Below, piece by piece: positions 43,884 to 53,384 of a stretch of DNA of 64,000 nucleotides (within the stretch, counting starts at the first letter, position 1; each line of letters starts with the position of its first letter). The DNA comes from Candidatus Scalindua japonica. GTDB taxonomy: Bacteria; Planctomycetota; Brocadiia; Brocadiales; Scalinduaceae. The stretch spans positions 1-64,000 of the forward strand of contig NZ_BAOS01000001.1 in the NCBI RefSeq assembly GCF_002443295.1. The letters run 5' to 3'. The notes below the pieces were generated by a model, which did no database searches, was not told the origin of the DNA, and saw only the letters and a list, made by a program, of their open reading frames with translations. Both the position numbers and the translations under genes were made by a program.

Positions 43884-44618
43884 TTGGAAATTGAAAAAAG
43901 CCAACAACCTGTAAGCCATTTGACACAAATCCCGTGGGGACACAATATTGTCATCATATCAAAGTGTAAAGATCCTGATGAAGCTTTCTTCTATCTTCAA
44001 AAAACAATTCAGAACAACTGGTCAAGGTCTGTATTAACTCATCACATTGAAAGCAATCTCTTCAAACGGGGAGGCAAATCCATAACCAATTTTGAGGTAA
44101 CGTTGCCGACGCCTCAGTCGGATTTAGCCAGGGAAACCCTGAATGATCCCTATAATTTTGACTTTCTCACATTAACAGAAAAACATAACGAAAAAGAGCT
44201 GGAGGACGCCCTCGTAAACCATGTTACCAGATTCTTACTGGAGCTGGGGGCCGGCTTTTCTTACATCGGTCAACAATACAAGCTGGAGGTCTCCGGTGAT
44301 GAGTTTTTTATTGATCTGCTGTTTTATCATGTGAAGTTACATTGCTATGTGGTGGTGGAACAGAAGTCTGTTAAATTTAAACCGGAATTCGCCGGAAAGC
44401 TTAATTTTTATGTATCCGCTGTTGACGAAATCTTAAAGTCAGAACAGGATAACGCTACTATCGGTATCCTCATCTGCAAATCAAAAAATGATACGGTGGT
44501 TGAATATGCTCTGAAAGACGTCCATAAACCGATTGGAGTGAGTGAATACATAATCACAAAGAACCTGCCTGACGAATTCAAGTCTTCTCTGCCAAGTATT
44601 GAAGAAATCGAGGGCTGA
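43884..44618 (+). pseudogene. YhcG-type PDDEXK nuclease, C-terminal domain only (copy A)
   Basis: The frame is open before the TTG at 43884, but the N-terminal DUF1016 domain is missing. IPWGHNIVIISKCKDPDEAFFY and the nuclease core FFIDLLFYHVKLHCYVVVEQ KS with FKPEFAGKLNFYVSAVD are typical of YhcG/DUF1016 proteins; D and ExK of the PD-(D/E)xK active site are present. A one-base insertion (GAGGGC vs GAGGC in copy B) ends it at 44618. It then joins a different gene scrap. Confidence 0.75.
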
Positions 44619-44627
44619 ATTGAGTGG

Positions 44628-44852
44628 CTTAGCCCGAGGCAACAACAACACCTCAAAAAGGGTGAACAAGACACCGCAGCGGAGACAGACAAACCGCGTC
44701 GCTGAGCTTCAACATCAGGACAAATCAGAAGTTTAGATTATGAGGGGAAAAATTTGGATCACTTGAAGGTTCACACACTTTATTCCCATCACTCTCACTA
44801 CACGAATGGCCCAGGAAAGAAATAACTTGTTATTTTTTCCTGGGCCCTAAGC
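44628..44852. other. Unique segment between the repeats
   Basis: Holds a frame WLSPRQQQHLKKGEQDTAAE ending at 44705, probably the C-terminus of an unrelated gene joined to the duplicated segment at the shared GAGTGG. Otherwise no gene. GGCCCAGGAAAGAAATAACTTGTTATTTTTTCCTGGGCC at 44808-44846 is a long, near-perfect hairpin (GGCCCAGGAAA/TTTCCTGGGCC) just before the kinase start at 44853. Confidence 0.5.
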
Positions 44853-45536
44853 ATGAACGAAAATTTTCAAGAGATTACTCGTAAAGCGGTTGGAACCGAT
44901 ATCTTCAAGATCGAAGATATTCAAACACTCTGGAGTGGTTACGGCAAGATCATGCGCTATGGCCTAAAGGAGGGTAAGAGAAACAGCGTTGTGATCAAAT
45001 ATGTCAAGCTGCCAGACCAAGGTATGCATCCCCGCGGTTGGAATACCGACCTTTCTCATCAGCGTAAGATCCGGTCCTACCAGGTTGAAACTACCTGGTA
45101 CCGCGACTGGGCTAAGCTCTGTGATGACGGCTGCCCCGTCCCCCAGAGCCTCCTCCTTGAATCATCTCAAGATGAGTTTCTTATGGTACTTGAAGATCTG
45201 GATGCCAGCGGTTTTCCTGCTCGCAAAGATTCAGTCACCATGATCGAGATGCAGGTATGTCTTAAATGGCTGGCAAACTTTCATTCCATCTTTATGGGCA
45301 GAGAGCCCGCGGGGCTTTGGCCGATGGGTACCTATTGGCACCTGGATACTCGTCCCGATGAACTCGAAGTGCTGGAGGATCTTGATCTCAAACAGGCCTC
45401 CACTCTGATCGACCAGAAACTGCGTGCGAGTCCCTATCAAACCTTTGTCCATGGTGATGCCAAACTGGCTAACTTCTGTTTTTCATCAGATGGACAGGAG
45501 GTTGCAGCGGTAGATTTTCAATACGTCTGGTGGTCG
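44853..45536 (+). pseudogene. Phosphotransferase (APH/ecdysteroid-kinase-like), 3'-truncated
   Basis: About 222 residues of a small-molecule kinase: [20 protein letters not shown] with the ATP-binding Lys, a [13 protein letters not shown] hinge, the catalytic loop [15 protein letters not shown] and the metal-binding VAAVDFQYV. After that the frame enters copy B of the duplicated segment and ends with a foreign tail ([11 protein letters not shown]). About 100 C-terminal residues are missing, so it is probably inactive. The closest known families are aminoglycoside and ecdysteroid-type (CHK) kinases; the substrate is unknown. Confidence 0.75.
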
Positions 45537-45730
45537 GAGATAAAAAAAAAGAGGCGAAGGCCGAATAAAGATTTATTGCAATAGGGCGAAAGCCCTGTTT
45601 TACAAAGGCCACACAGTGTTACACTAAAATCAAGATGCAAAAAAATAAGCAAAGGGGTAGAAAATATACAGTGTTGGAAACAGAAAAATTTTGGGAATTA
45701 TTATGATTATTTCAGAGACTGTGAAAATCG

Positions 45731-46520
45731 GTGTCCAACGGGTCTCATCGCAATGCCAATGGGTCTCTGTTTTGTTTTTATTAATAATTTCATCTTCAAT
45801 GGGTTTTAGCAAACCGGAAATAAATTGAAACCCTCCGGTAATGGATCCCTGTGAGACAAATAATTGAAACTTCTCCAACTCCTCTCTCAATCTATTAGTT
45901 GGCGTCTGCCAACGATATTTATCTAAAAACACTTTTATCCAAAAAGATATTGCGTAGCCACCTCCCGATATAAGCTTATCCGGCCCTTTTGCTGTAATAA
46001 TACCAGGGTTGCAGTTACAACTGCATGTAGGAGTGTATCTTCTTCTTTTATGTACTTTACGATAAATTAGAACTTCATATTCCACCTCTTCGGAATCTTC
46101 TGTACCGGGAAATTCATTGAAGGAAAGTCCGCATTTTTTACAATACTTTTCATCTTCAGCTAAATCATATTCTTTTTCTACAACCGGTAAGCCTTTGTGG
46201 CTTCGCCTGCCATGTCCTTTTGTTCCTTTCCTTTGCCCTCGCTTGCCTTTTTTATCGCCCTTCTCGGGACCGTTTTTATTTCCTTTTTCTCCCTTTCTGC
46301 CGAAAAGCTGTTTCTCTCTTAAAGCCAACTTGGCTTTAAAGGATTTCATTTTCTTTGATTAATTCTGCATTTTTCTTTTTACTCCTTTCAAACTGGGCTT
46401 TCCAGTAAGATTTTTCATTTGAAAGGATATTGAATTCCCTTTGGGACTGACATACACGCCAATCACAACCCGCAGGGGGATGCGAGAAAGCGGATTGAGA
46501 TTCAGTATTTATTTCTAACA
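45731..46520 (-). pseudogene. IS66 transposase, truncated and frameshifted (copy B)
   Basis: Same as 41059-41794, but an extra A in the run near 46337 (CTTTAAAGG vs CTTTAAGG) splits the frame into pieces of 71 and 239 codons. The junction with the CACCGATTTTCACAG insertion-sequence end is at 45730. Confidence 0.85.
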
Positions 46521-46590
46521 TTGAATATTTGTTATTAAAAAAAGGCAGCACTTTAAGAAACGTTACATCACCTTAAAAGTAAAATAATAA

Positions 46591-47262
46591 TTATTCGTTT
46601 TGTTCCCTGGTGGCATGTATGGCTGAGAGTAAAGCCTGACGTTCCAAAACAGGCATTGATTTAAGTTTGGCAACCCATCGGTTTGACTTCTTCTTTATTC
46701 GTTCACGTTCTCGAAAGCCGTTGCCCAAATGACGATAGTCGTGTAGTTCTACCGGTGGAGGATAGTTCATCCATACCCATTCAGTCGCTACCCCATGATG
46801 GCAACCTGCTTTATAAGAATGACTATGCCACCCCTTTAAAGACTCTGTATATAGTTTTGATTCGTAACCGGATATCATTACCATGCATGGCAGGGATTTT
46901 ATCACTTCTAAAAGTTTGATGTGTTGTTCCAGAGTGTATTCATATTTGTATATCCGAGCATATTTCTTTCTTGTCTCTCGAAGATACGGAGGGTCGCAAT
47001 ATACCAATTCCTTACCTGTGAACTCATAGCTTCTTAGAAAATTAACTGCATCATCATGGATCAGTTCAAAATCTATTGCTTTCTTATCATTCCACATTTG
47101 TATTACTTCGGAGTCAATCTCTATGCCAATATTACGCTTTGCTGGATACTTATGACGCATTACTGCTCCACCACCTAAATGCGCTTCTATGTATATTTCA
47201 TGGGGAGGCATTAGATTAATAAGCTTATGATATACTCCACCTTTTCCGCCTGGGTAGTTCAT
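46591..47262 (-). CDS. Dam-family adenine-N6 DNA methyltransferase (copy B)
   Basis: Protein identical to the one encoded at 41919-42590, with the same motifs (YPGGKGG and DPPY). Two complete copies 4672 bp apart would double the dosage, or one may be redundant. Upstream lies the third copy of the hairpin region. Confidence 0.92.
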   Translation of the reverse strand: MNYPGGKGGVYHKLINLMPPHEIYIEAHLGGGAVMRHKYPAKRNIGIEIDSEVIQMWNDKKAIDFELIHDDAVNFLRSYEFTGKELVYCDPPYLRETRKKYARIYKYEYTLEQHIKLLEVIKSLPCMVMISGYESKLYTESLKGWHSHSYKAGCHHGVATEWVWMNYPPPVELHDYRHLGNGFRERERIKKKSNRWVAKLKSMPVLERQALLSAIHATREQNE

Positions 47263-47404
47263 ACATGCAGTATCACCGAAAAAGAGGTGAATGTCAAGAT
47301 GATATTTTGCATATATAAAAAAAATTAATTAGATTGGGCTTACTTGAAGGGGGAGGGAAATATCTTATGAAGATAAAAATGATGGGCTTACCGAATATCT
47401 ACAA

Positions 47405-47832
47405 TGGCCAGATTGTAAATTCTGTTATTTCAACAACTTAAAAAACCGGGTGCCAATTACTTCTTAGTATCAAGTCATAAGGGTTCACCATTCTGAAACC
47501 AAAAAAAACCAGTGTTTGCGTGCGCTTTGTGGGCGTACTCAACACTGGTTTTTTTAGTTGATATATTATTAATTTTAACTAAGCTATTGTTGTTATTCTT
47601 TTTCATTGGTGAATGGGAATAATGAACCGGAGGACATAAGTTGCCGCTTATGTCTTCCTTTTTTTTGTAATAATAAAATTAAAACAACTTTGAAAAACTA
47701 TTTATCTAACTTCAAATACAATAAACAAAAATATAAAAAAGTAAAACGGTGTTTTACCGTAACTAAAAATATTGATTTATAAGTTTCAGAACTGCTTTTC
47801 CACAAAGTAGTAATCTTGCCTTAAGATAATAA
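47405..47832. repeat. 285-bp hairpin region (copy 3) followed by 150-bp repeat (copy 2)
   Basis: Same as 42733-43160, shifted by 4672 bp: bidirectional terminator at 47506-47555, second hairpin at 47629-47666, then the AT-rich dispersed repeat. Confidence 0.85.
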
Positions 47833-47851
47833 TCTGGAATAAACTAAAAGT

Positions 47852-48379
47852 ATGAAGACAGAATATATGAAGGATATTGTTCAAATTTTTGCACTGTTTT
47901 CAGCAGGTGGATTCTTTCTATACAAACTAGTTACAGGATATTTAATTACAAATCTCTCTATTTCATTGGAATGTTTTAGGAGTCCTGGAAAGCCAGACAG
48001 TGAAAAAGACACTTTGGTTACGATTGTCAAATTTAAAAAAGGTGACAGGGGTAGCTTAGAACTTCATGATGCCCAAGTGAAGTATGATATGGGTGAAGAT
48101 ACAATTGAAGTTCCTTTACTGGGGTTAGATAGACGCAGTTTCTTGTCTGAAACAATTTGCAAAAAAGATAGAAAATTAATAAACTGGGGTGCTAGAAGCA
48201 AATCATCACCTTTTATTCGGCTTAGCCCAGGAGAGGAAACAGAGTTTTCTTGTTCATGCCTAGTTCCTTCTGGACAATTGTGCCAAGTAGAAGTTGCCAT
48301 CTTGGGAAAGAGAACTAATCACTCTAAGGTAGGCCAATGGAGAGCGAGTAAGGTCATTCCTGCAAATAACGAAATCTAA
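47852..48379 (+). CDS. Single-TM hypothetical protein, 175 aa (copy B)
   Basis: Protein identical to 43180-43707: one N-terminal TM, then a strand-rich domain with four Cys (ECFRS, ETICKK, FSCSC). Function unknown. It lies upstream of the YhcG-HEPN fusion on the same strand, separated by 176 bases. Confidence 0.65.
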   Translation: MKTEYMKDIVQIFALFSAGGFFLYKLVTGYLITNLSISLECFRSPGKPDSEKDTLVTIVKFKKGDRGSLELHDAQVKYDMGEDTIEVPLLGLDRRSFLSETICKKDRKLINWGARSKSSPFIRLSPGEETEFSCSCLVPSGQLCQVEVAILGKRTNHSKVGQWRASKVIPANNEI

Positions 48380-48555
48380 CAAAACAATTCGACTTGGACA
48401 TCGCAAAAGCTGCGCCGCCTGTTAATTCCGACGCTACTGTAATTCAAAAATATTGATTAAGTACTGTATTCTCCTTTTTCTCTTAATCTCAGAAATTTCC
48501 GTATTAACAACTTTACCATCATAAGGAAATAATTGCGAAACAACCTGTTTCGCAA

Positions 48556-49725
48556 TTGGAAATTGAAAAAAGCCAACAACCTGTAAGCCATTTGACACAA
48601 ATCCCGTGGGGACACAATATTGTCATCATATCAAAGTGTAAAGATCCTGATGAAGCTTTCTTCTATCTTCAAAAAACAATTCAGAACAACTGGTCAAGGT
48701 CTGTATTAACTCATCACATTGAAAGCAATCTCTTCAAACGGGGAGGCAAATCCATAACCAATTTTGAGGTAACGTTGCCGACGCCTCAGTCGGATTTAGC
48801 CAGGGAAACCCTGAATGATCCCTATAATTTTGACTTTCTCACATTAACAGAAAAACATAACGAAAAAGAGCTGGAGGACGCCCTCGTAAACCATGTTACC
48901 AGATTCTTACTGGAGCTGGGGGCCGGCTTTTCTTACATCGGTCAACAATACAAGCTGGAGGTCTCCGGTGATGAGTTTTTTATTGATCTGCTGTTTTATC
49001 ATGTGAAGTTACATTGCTATGTGGTGGTGGAACAGAAGTCTGTTAAATTTAAACCGGAATTCGCCGGAAAGCTTAATTTTTATGTATCCGCTGTTGACGA
49101 AATCTTAAAGTCAGAACAGGATAACGCTACTATCGGTATCCTCATCTGCAAATCAAAAAATGATACGGTGGTTGAATATGCTCTGAAAGACGTCCATAAA
49201 CCGATTGGAGTGAGTGAATACATAATCACAAAGAACCTGCCTGACGAATTCAAGTCTTCTCTGCCAAGTATTGAAGAAATCGAGGCTGAATTGAGTGGAG
49301 ATAAAAAAACGATGACTGAATATGATAAACTAAAGAATTCATTACAACACCTTGAGCAGCAGTACGAGAACTATTTATCGATGAATGAGCGTGAATATCT
49401 CTCAGATCTGGATAAGGACGCAATAAGTGAATCGGTTGTGCAACGGTTTGAAACCTGTTATGACACCCTCTGGAAACACCTGAAAAAGTATCTGGAAGAA
49501 GAGGTAGGAGTAGTGACGCCTAATAGCCCTAAACCGATTTTCCGTTTAGCCTATGAAAACAATATTATTGAGGAAGTTGAAAACTGGTTTGAGTACACAC
49601 AGGCGAGGATTGACACCGCTCACGACTATAGTGAAGAGAAGTTTATGGCTACCCTGGAAAAAACAGGAGATTTTATCAGTGATGCGATTGAACTGTATAA
49701 GTTGATGTCAAAGGAACCATGGTAA
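48556..49725 (+). CDS. Fusion: YhcG-type nuclease domain + HEPN (HI0074-like) domain
   Basis: 389 aa. Residues 1-240 are the C-terminal nuclease domain of YhcG/DUF1016 proteins (LPTPQSDLARETLNDPYNFD, VVEQKS). The N-terminal DUF1016 part is absent and no good start codon is visible. After IEAELSGDKKT the frame continues into an HI0074-type HEPN domain (from MTEYDKLKNSLQHLEQQYEN) with the Rx4H motif in ARIDTAHDYSEEKF. An internal ATG at 49312 with GGAG upstream could make the HEPN part separately. The end overlaps the MNT gene by 7 bp, as in HEPN-MNT pairs. Confidence 0.75.
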   Translation: MEIEKSQQPVSHLTQIPWGHNIVIISKCKDPDEAFFYLQKTIQNNWSRSVLTHHIESNLFKRGGKSITNFEVTLPTPQSDLARETLNDPYNFDFLTLTEKHNEKELEDALVNHVTRFLLELGAGFSYIGQQYKLEVSGDEFFIDLLFYHVKLHCYVVVEQKSVKFKPEFAGKLNFYVSAVDEILKSEQDNATIGILICKSKNDTVVEYALKDVHKPIGVSEYIITKNLPDEFKSSLPSIEEIEAELSGDKKTMTEYDKLKNSLQHLEQQYENYLSMNEREYLSDLDKDAISESVVQRFETCYDTLWKHLKKYLEEEVGVVTPNSPKPIFRLAYENNIIEEVENWFEYTQARIDTAHDYSEEKFMATLEKTGDFISDAIELYKLMSKEPW

Positions 49726-50471
49726 AAGAAAGCCTCATTGATGTTGAACCGGAACATCTGAAGCTCATTAAAAAAATTCTTAAACGGCATATCGTATATA
49801 AAACCGTGTGGGCTTATGGTTCACGGGTCAATTGGACAGCAAGCCAATTTTCTGATCTTAATTTAGTGGTTTTTGAGGTTAATACCGTGAAACTGGGAGA
49901 ACTGAAGGAAGAGTTTGCCGAAAGTGATCTGCCTTTTTCCATTGATATTATGTCTTGGGAAAAGATACCTGAAAAATGTAAGAATAAAATCCGTGAAAAG
50001 TATGTGGTATTGCAGAATAAATCGGAATTGGAAGGTTGGAAGGAGTGTAGACTTGGGGCGGTAATTTTATCAAATGTCCAAAGTATAAATAAAGATTATC
50101 CCTATAACACTATTCAATATTTAGATACCGGGTCAATAACCTGCGGCAAGATTAATTCTTTCCAAGAGCTTTTATTGGAAGATGCGCCAGGTAGCGCAAA
50201 AAGACTCGTAAAGCATAATGACATTGTCTATTCAACAGTAAGGCAGATTCAAAGGCATTACGGCTTTATTACAAACCCACCTCCGAACGTTGTGGTTTCA
50301 ACAGGGTTTTCCGTGATAGAAATCAAAACGAATTTAGCAGAATCATTATTTATATACTATTATCTAACTTCTACCGAAATTGTCGAAATATTAGATGCTA
50401 TTGCGGATAGAGAGTTAGAGGCAATATTTTGTAAAAGGAGCGACAAGAATAATGTGCCAACGAGCCAGTAA
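49719..50471 (+). pseudogene. Fusion: MNT nucleotidyltransferase + first half of HsdS, interrupted by IS
   Basis: Residues 1-105 are an HI0073-type minimal nucleotidyltransferase: AYGSRVNWTASQFSDLNLVV has the GS motif, but the usual SDxD is SDLN. LPFSIDIMSWEKIP carries the third Asp. From LEGWKECRLGAVI it becomes a type I restriction specificity subunit target-recognition domain (YLDTGSITCGK, VKHNDIVYSTVRQIQRHYGF). At 50408 (AIAD) an insertion sequence begins and the frame ends in foreign codons. The remaining HsdS lies at 52385-53046. Confidence 0.75.
50357..50408. repeat. 52-bp direct repeat flanking the insertion sequence (left)
   Basis: CTATTATCTAACTTCTACCG to ATTGCGGAT is repeated exactly at 52385-52436. 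It encodes YYLTSTEIVEILDAIAD of HsdS on both sides. 52 bp is far longer than a normal target duplication. Confidence 0.9.
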
Positions 50472-52384
50472 GCCGTATTTTAAAGGGTTTTGTGAAATAA
50501 TTTACAAAATCCAATAGTAGAATTACAAAATACGGTGCCCAACTTGTATAATAGAAGTCACACAATAACACAAACTACTATACAAGAAAGGACACGCTAG
50601 AATGCTACCAATATCACAAATTCAAATCAACCAAAAACCGCTACTAATTCACACTGTTCACGAAGATGACAAAGTACTGCTTAATACACCAGATGCGGAA
50701 TGGTTTCGGGCTTTATATTATTTTCCCTGGGAGAAACACCGTAATTTCGGTGCTGAGTACTACGATGCACTTTATGAATTTAATAAACGAGAAGAGAGAA
50801 AGAGGCTGAAAAATCAACCCCAAAAGCAAGTAGTATTATCTCAGAGCAAAGAAGATGCAAGACAGGAGCTTTTGTTTAATAGAGCAACAATGCAAGTTGA
50901 CAAGGAGAAGAGAGGTGATGTGCTTTATGAAGTAGCGGCTGAATCAAAGCAGCGGATGGTAAGTCCCCTGAGTATATCTCCCGGGGTAGTGCCATTTCGA
51001 TTGGGAGGTAAGAGGCCAAAATGTTTTTTTGCGTTGTTAAAAAGTTTTTTGGGTACAGCTCTAATGGGATTTCCGTGCGAGCCGGAAAAAGTGTCCATGT
51101 TATTGAAGAGTAATCCGAGTTTTGTGCGAGTATGTGGATTTGCACCGAAGGGGGAAAGGGATGAGTATTGTAGCAGGCATATACCAAGTGAGCGTAAACT
51201 GCAGCAATTTGACCAGATCATGAGTGAGTGGGGGCTATGGGATAAGATGAAGATTGCGCTGGTAACTGAGAACATAGAGACAGGTGCGATTAAAATAGAA
51301 AAGGAAGTAGTAGGAGATACAACTCACTATTATGCATATTCAGGGTTTGAGACAGTAAAGTATAAGGACGAAGATGGTAAGGAGCAGAAGAAGTCGCAAT
51401 CAAAGCTGACTAAGAGGTGTCGCTGTCAGGACAGAGACAAGTGTGAACATGACTGGGTATTGGCAGATGAAGGAGCGGGGACAATCGTGAAATCCATAAC
51501 AAAGATGTATTGGGGGCACAAAGCAAGTATTGTAGGTTTTCCACGTCAAGGCGTGCCTCTGGATGCAAGAGCAGTGTTGGATGGACCGACACATGATGGA
51601 GAGACATATTTTCCACATGTAGAAAAGGTATTTGATACATATCCGGTGATTGAAGAATCGGTTAAAAGAGCGTTGTATGATAGCGCGTGTGATAGCAGAG
51701 ATTTGAAAGATAAGTTTATGGACAAACTCGGCTTAGAATTAAAGGCATCTTTAAATCCAAGGCGCAAGAATGGAATAACAGATGGTTTGCCGCGTGGCAT
51801 GGAGAAGATAACGCCGTATGGTGTGGTAATATGCAATGGTGGCCATGAGATGGATTACAAAGGAATGCGTTATGAAAAAGAAAAATTCATTTACCATGCG
51901 CCAACGGATACAGATGGTGAACCGGTGTGTTCAACATGCTTGCATCAGGTAGAGTGTTGTCCCAATTCGTTAACTGGCAGGATGATTAATATATCATTTG
52001 GGTTATTACCCCACATAGACACGGAAGATCCTCCAATGGCAAAGAGATTCAAGGCAATAATGACACGTCGTCCTTCAGTTGAGCGGATGATAAAGCGCTT
52101 GAAGTGTGATATTGGTGATGATCGTTTAAGCAAGAGAGGGAATCTTGCGTTTCAGGCATACCTGGACAAGACGATGATTGCTTTTCATCTGTTGTTACAG
52201 AATTAAATTGGTGATTTTTAAAGTAAAAAACAAAAAACCGTAGGAGAGGTGTTTTCAAATTTGCAAATTATCTCCATTGTTGGTGCTGTGCAGTTTTATA
52301 CTGTCTTCTTTTAACGTAATTTTGAAGTACGATTGAAAAAAATTTTTGCATCAAGCGCTTTTCGTGCGAGTTTATGCGGAGGCT
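50409..52384 (+). mobile_element. Insertion sequence inside hsdS (about 1976 bp)
   Basis: Delimited by the two 52-bp repeats. It contains one transposase gene, and 130-190 bases of non-coding DNA on either side. ATTTTGTAAAAGG at the start and TTTTCAAATTTGC towards the end give no convincing terminal inverted repeat, so the true ends may lie slightly inside. Confidence 0.6.
50602..52206 (+). CDS. DDE-type transposase, 534 aa
   Basis: Features are a Cys/His-rich insert (KRCRCQDRDKCEHDWVLADE), a catalytic-region segment YWGHKASIVGFPRQGVPLDA with DGPTHDGETYFPHVEKV, and a C-terminal RRPSVERMIKRLKCDIGDDR carrying the acidic residue, followed by HLLLQN. It is an IS transposase of the IS1182/ISNCY-like sort; the exact family is uncertain. 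It starts with a good AAGGACACGCTAGA ribosome-binding region and is uninterrupted. It has split hsdS. Confidence 0.8.
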   Translation: MLPISQIQINQKPLLIHTVHEDDKVLLNTPDAEWFRALYYFPWEKHRNFGAEYYDALYEFNKREERKRLKNQPQKQVVLSQSKEDARQELLFNRATMQVDKEKRGDVLYEVAAESKQRMVSPLSISPGVVPFRLGGKRPKCFFALLKSFLGTALMGFPCEPEKVSMLLKSNPSFVRVCGFAPKGERDEYCSRHIPSERKLQQFDQIMSEWGLWDKMKIALVTENIETGAIKIEKEVVGDTTHYYAYSGFETVKYKDEDGKEQKKSQSKLTKRCRCQDRDKCEHDWVLADEGAGTIVKSITKMYWGHKASIVGFPRQGVPLDARAVLDGPTHDGETYFPHVEKVFDTYPVIEESVKRALYDSACDSRDLKDKFMDKLGLELKASLNPRRKNGITDGLPRGMEKITPYGVVICNGGHEMDYKGMRYEKEKFIYHAPTDTDGEPVCSTCLHQVECCPNSLTGRMINISFGLLPHIDTEDPPMAKRFKAIMTRRPSVERMIKRLKCDIGDDRLSKRGNLAFQAYLDKTMIAFHLLLQN

Positions 52385-53046
52385 CTATTATCTAACTTCT
52401 ACCGAAATTGTCGAAATATTAGATGCTATTGCGGATGGGTCCACCTCTGCATATCCTTCATAGAAGCCATCTGATATTGAGAATTTAGATATTCTTCTTC
52501 CTCCTCTCCCCGAACAAAAAGCCATCGCCTCTGTCCTTTCCAGTCTCGACGACAAAATAGACCTGCTCCACCGCCAGAACAAAACCCTCGAAGCCATGGC
52601 AGAAACGCTCTTCAGACAGTGGTTTGTGCCTGCCCGCCGTAGCAACGGCACAGGCGGGGAGGAAGCGCTGGAGGATTGGGAGGATGGACAATTAGGAGAT
52701 GTGATACAGCTTGTTTACGGAAAAGGTCTTAAAGAAGAGATTAGAACAGGAAAGGGTTTTCCGGTAGTTGGCTAAAGCGGTGTAGTCGGATATCATTCAG
52801 ATTTTTTAGTAGAAGGCCCTGGGATTGTAATTGGTAGAAAAGGTACTCTTGGAAAAGTTATTTATATATTCAAAAACTTTTTCCCGATGGATACTACATA
52901 TTACATAAAATCCAAAGTAAATTCTGTTGGTTTATTCTATGAATACTTTTCATTAAAGTCTCTAAACATTGAAGATATGAATTCAGATTCAGCAGTTCCA
53001 GGACTTAATACTTCTCGCACGGAGACGCTTGAAAGAACAGGGTAAA
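52385..53046 (+). pseudogene. hsdS: HsdS specificity subunit, second part (broken)
   Basis: Restarts at YYLTSTEIVEILDAIADGST, then a TAG at 52469-52471, IENLDILLPPLPEQKAIASV and the conserved spacer helix LSSLDDKIDLLHRQNKTLEA with AETLFRQWFVPA. The second target-recognition domain has a TAA (PVVG*SGVV) and ends near SDSAVPGLN at about 53005, after which unrelated DNA begins. With the first part at 50024-50408 this gives a two-TRD HsdS disabled by an insertion, two stops and a 3' truncation. No hsdM or hsdR is in the window. Confidence 0.8.
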
Positions 53047-53380
53047 ACCAGAAACGAGAGTGTACCTTATCGTTTATACTAGATCCCTGTTTAACTCTTT
53101 CTAAATTAAAATCCCAGTATGTTTTCAGACCTGGAACATTGGCTGGTAGAAGTCCCATACCAACCGGTAAAACATTTCTACAGCTCTGATTTGGAAGTTT
53201 AGGTTGTTCAATTTTTACCACTGGTTCAGTACGTTCAATTTTGACAGCCGCATATGATGAGAGATGATTTGCGTCTAATTGCACGTTGTTTGTTTGTGGA
53301 ACAACGTTTGCCCCGATGCCATGTAGGTTAAGTTCTGTTTGAAATTGGCTTGTTCTAAACGGATTCTGAGAGAAAACCAT
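53005..53380 (-). pseudogene. Minus-strand remnant of an unknown gene
   Basis: A frame from the ATG at 53380 (MVFSQNPFRTSQFQTELNLH) reads on to VNDKVHSRFWFYPVL-like sequence and meets the hsdS remnant near 53005. The codons look used but I recognise no family. Probably a gene truncated at the same junction that cut hsdS. Confidence 0.3.
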
Positions 53381-53384
53381 AACG

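Larger units (their letters stand above)
40848..44627. repeat. 3.78-kb direct duplication, copy A
   Basis: Nearly identical to 45520-49298 (offset 4672 bp). The left border AATACGTCTGGTGGTCGG follows unrelated DNA here and a kinase gene in copy B. The right border is at GAGTGG, after which A and B diverge. Differences are a few one-base homopolymer indels, e.g. near 41664, 41795 and 44611. It carries an IS66 fragment, a Dam-type methylase, the 285-bp hairpin region, a membrane protein and a YhcG-type nuclease fragment. Confidence 0.9.
45520..49298. repeat. 3.78-kb direct duplication, copy B
   Basis: Copy of 40848-44627. Its right end continues smoothly into the HEPN-like domain, so this side appears the more original junction. 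On the left it interrupts the kinase gene. Confidence 0.9.

Noticed and set aside
50409..50600. The 52-bp flanks as an ordinary target-site duplication
   Set aside because: They are too long for any common transposition mechanism and no terminal inverted repeats were found at the junctions.
52937..53004. The 3' part of the minus-strand frame that ends at 52937
   Set aside because: It is antisense to the clearly conserved HsdS SDSAVPGLN region; only the part right of 53005 is kept as a possible remnant.
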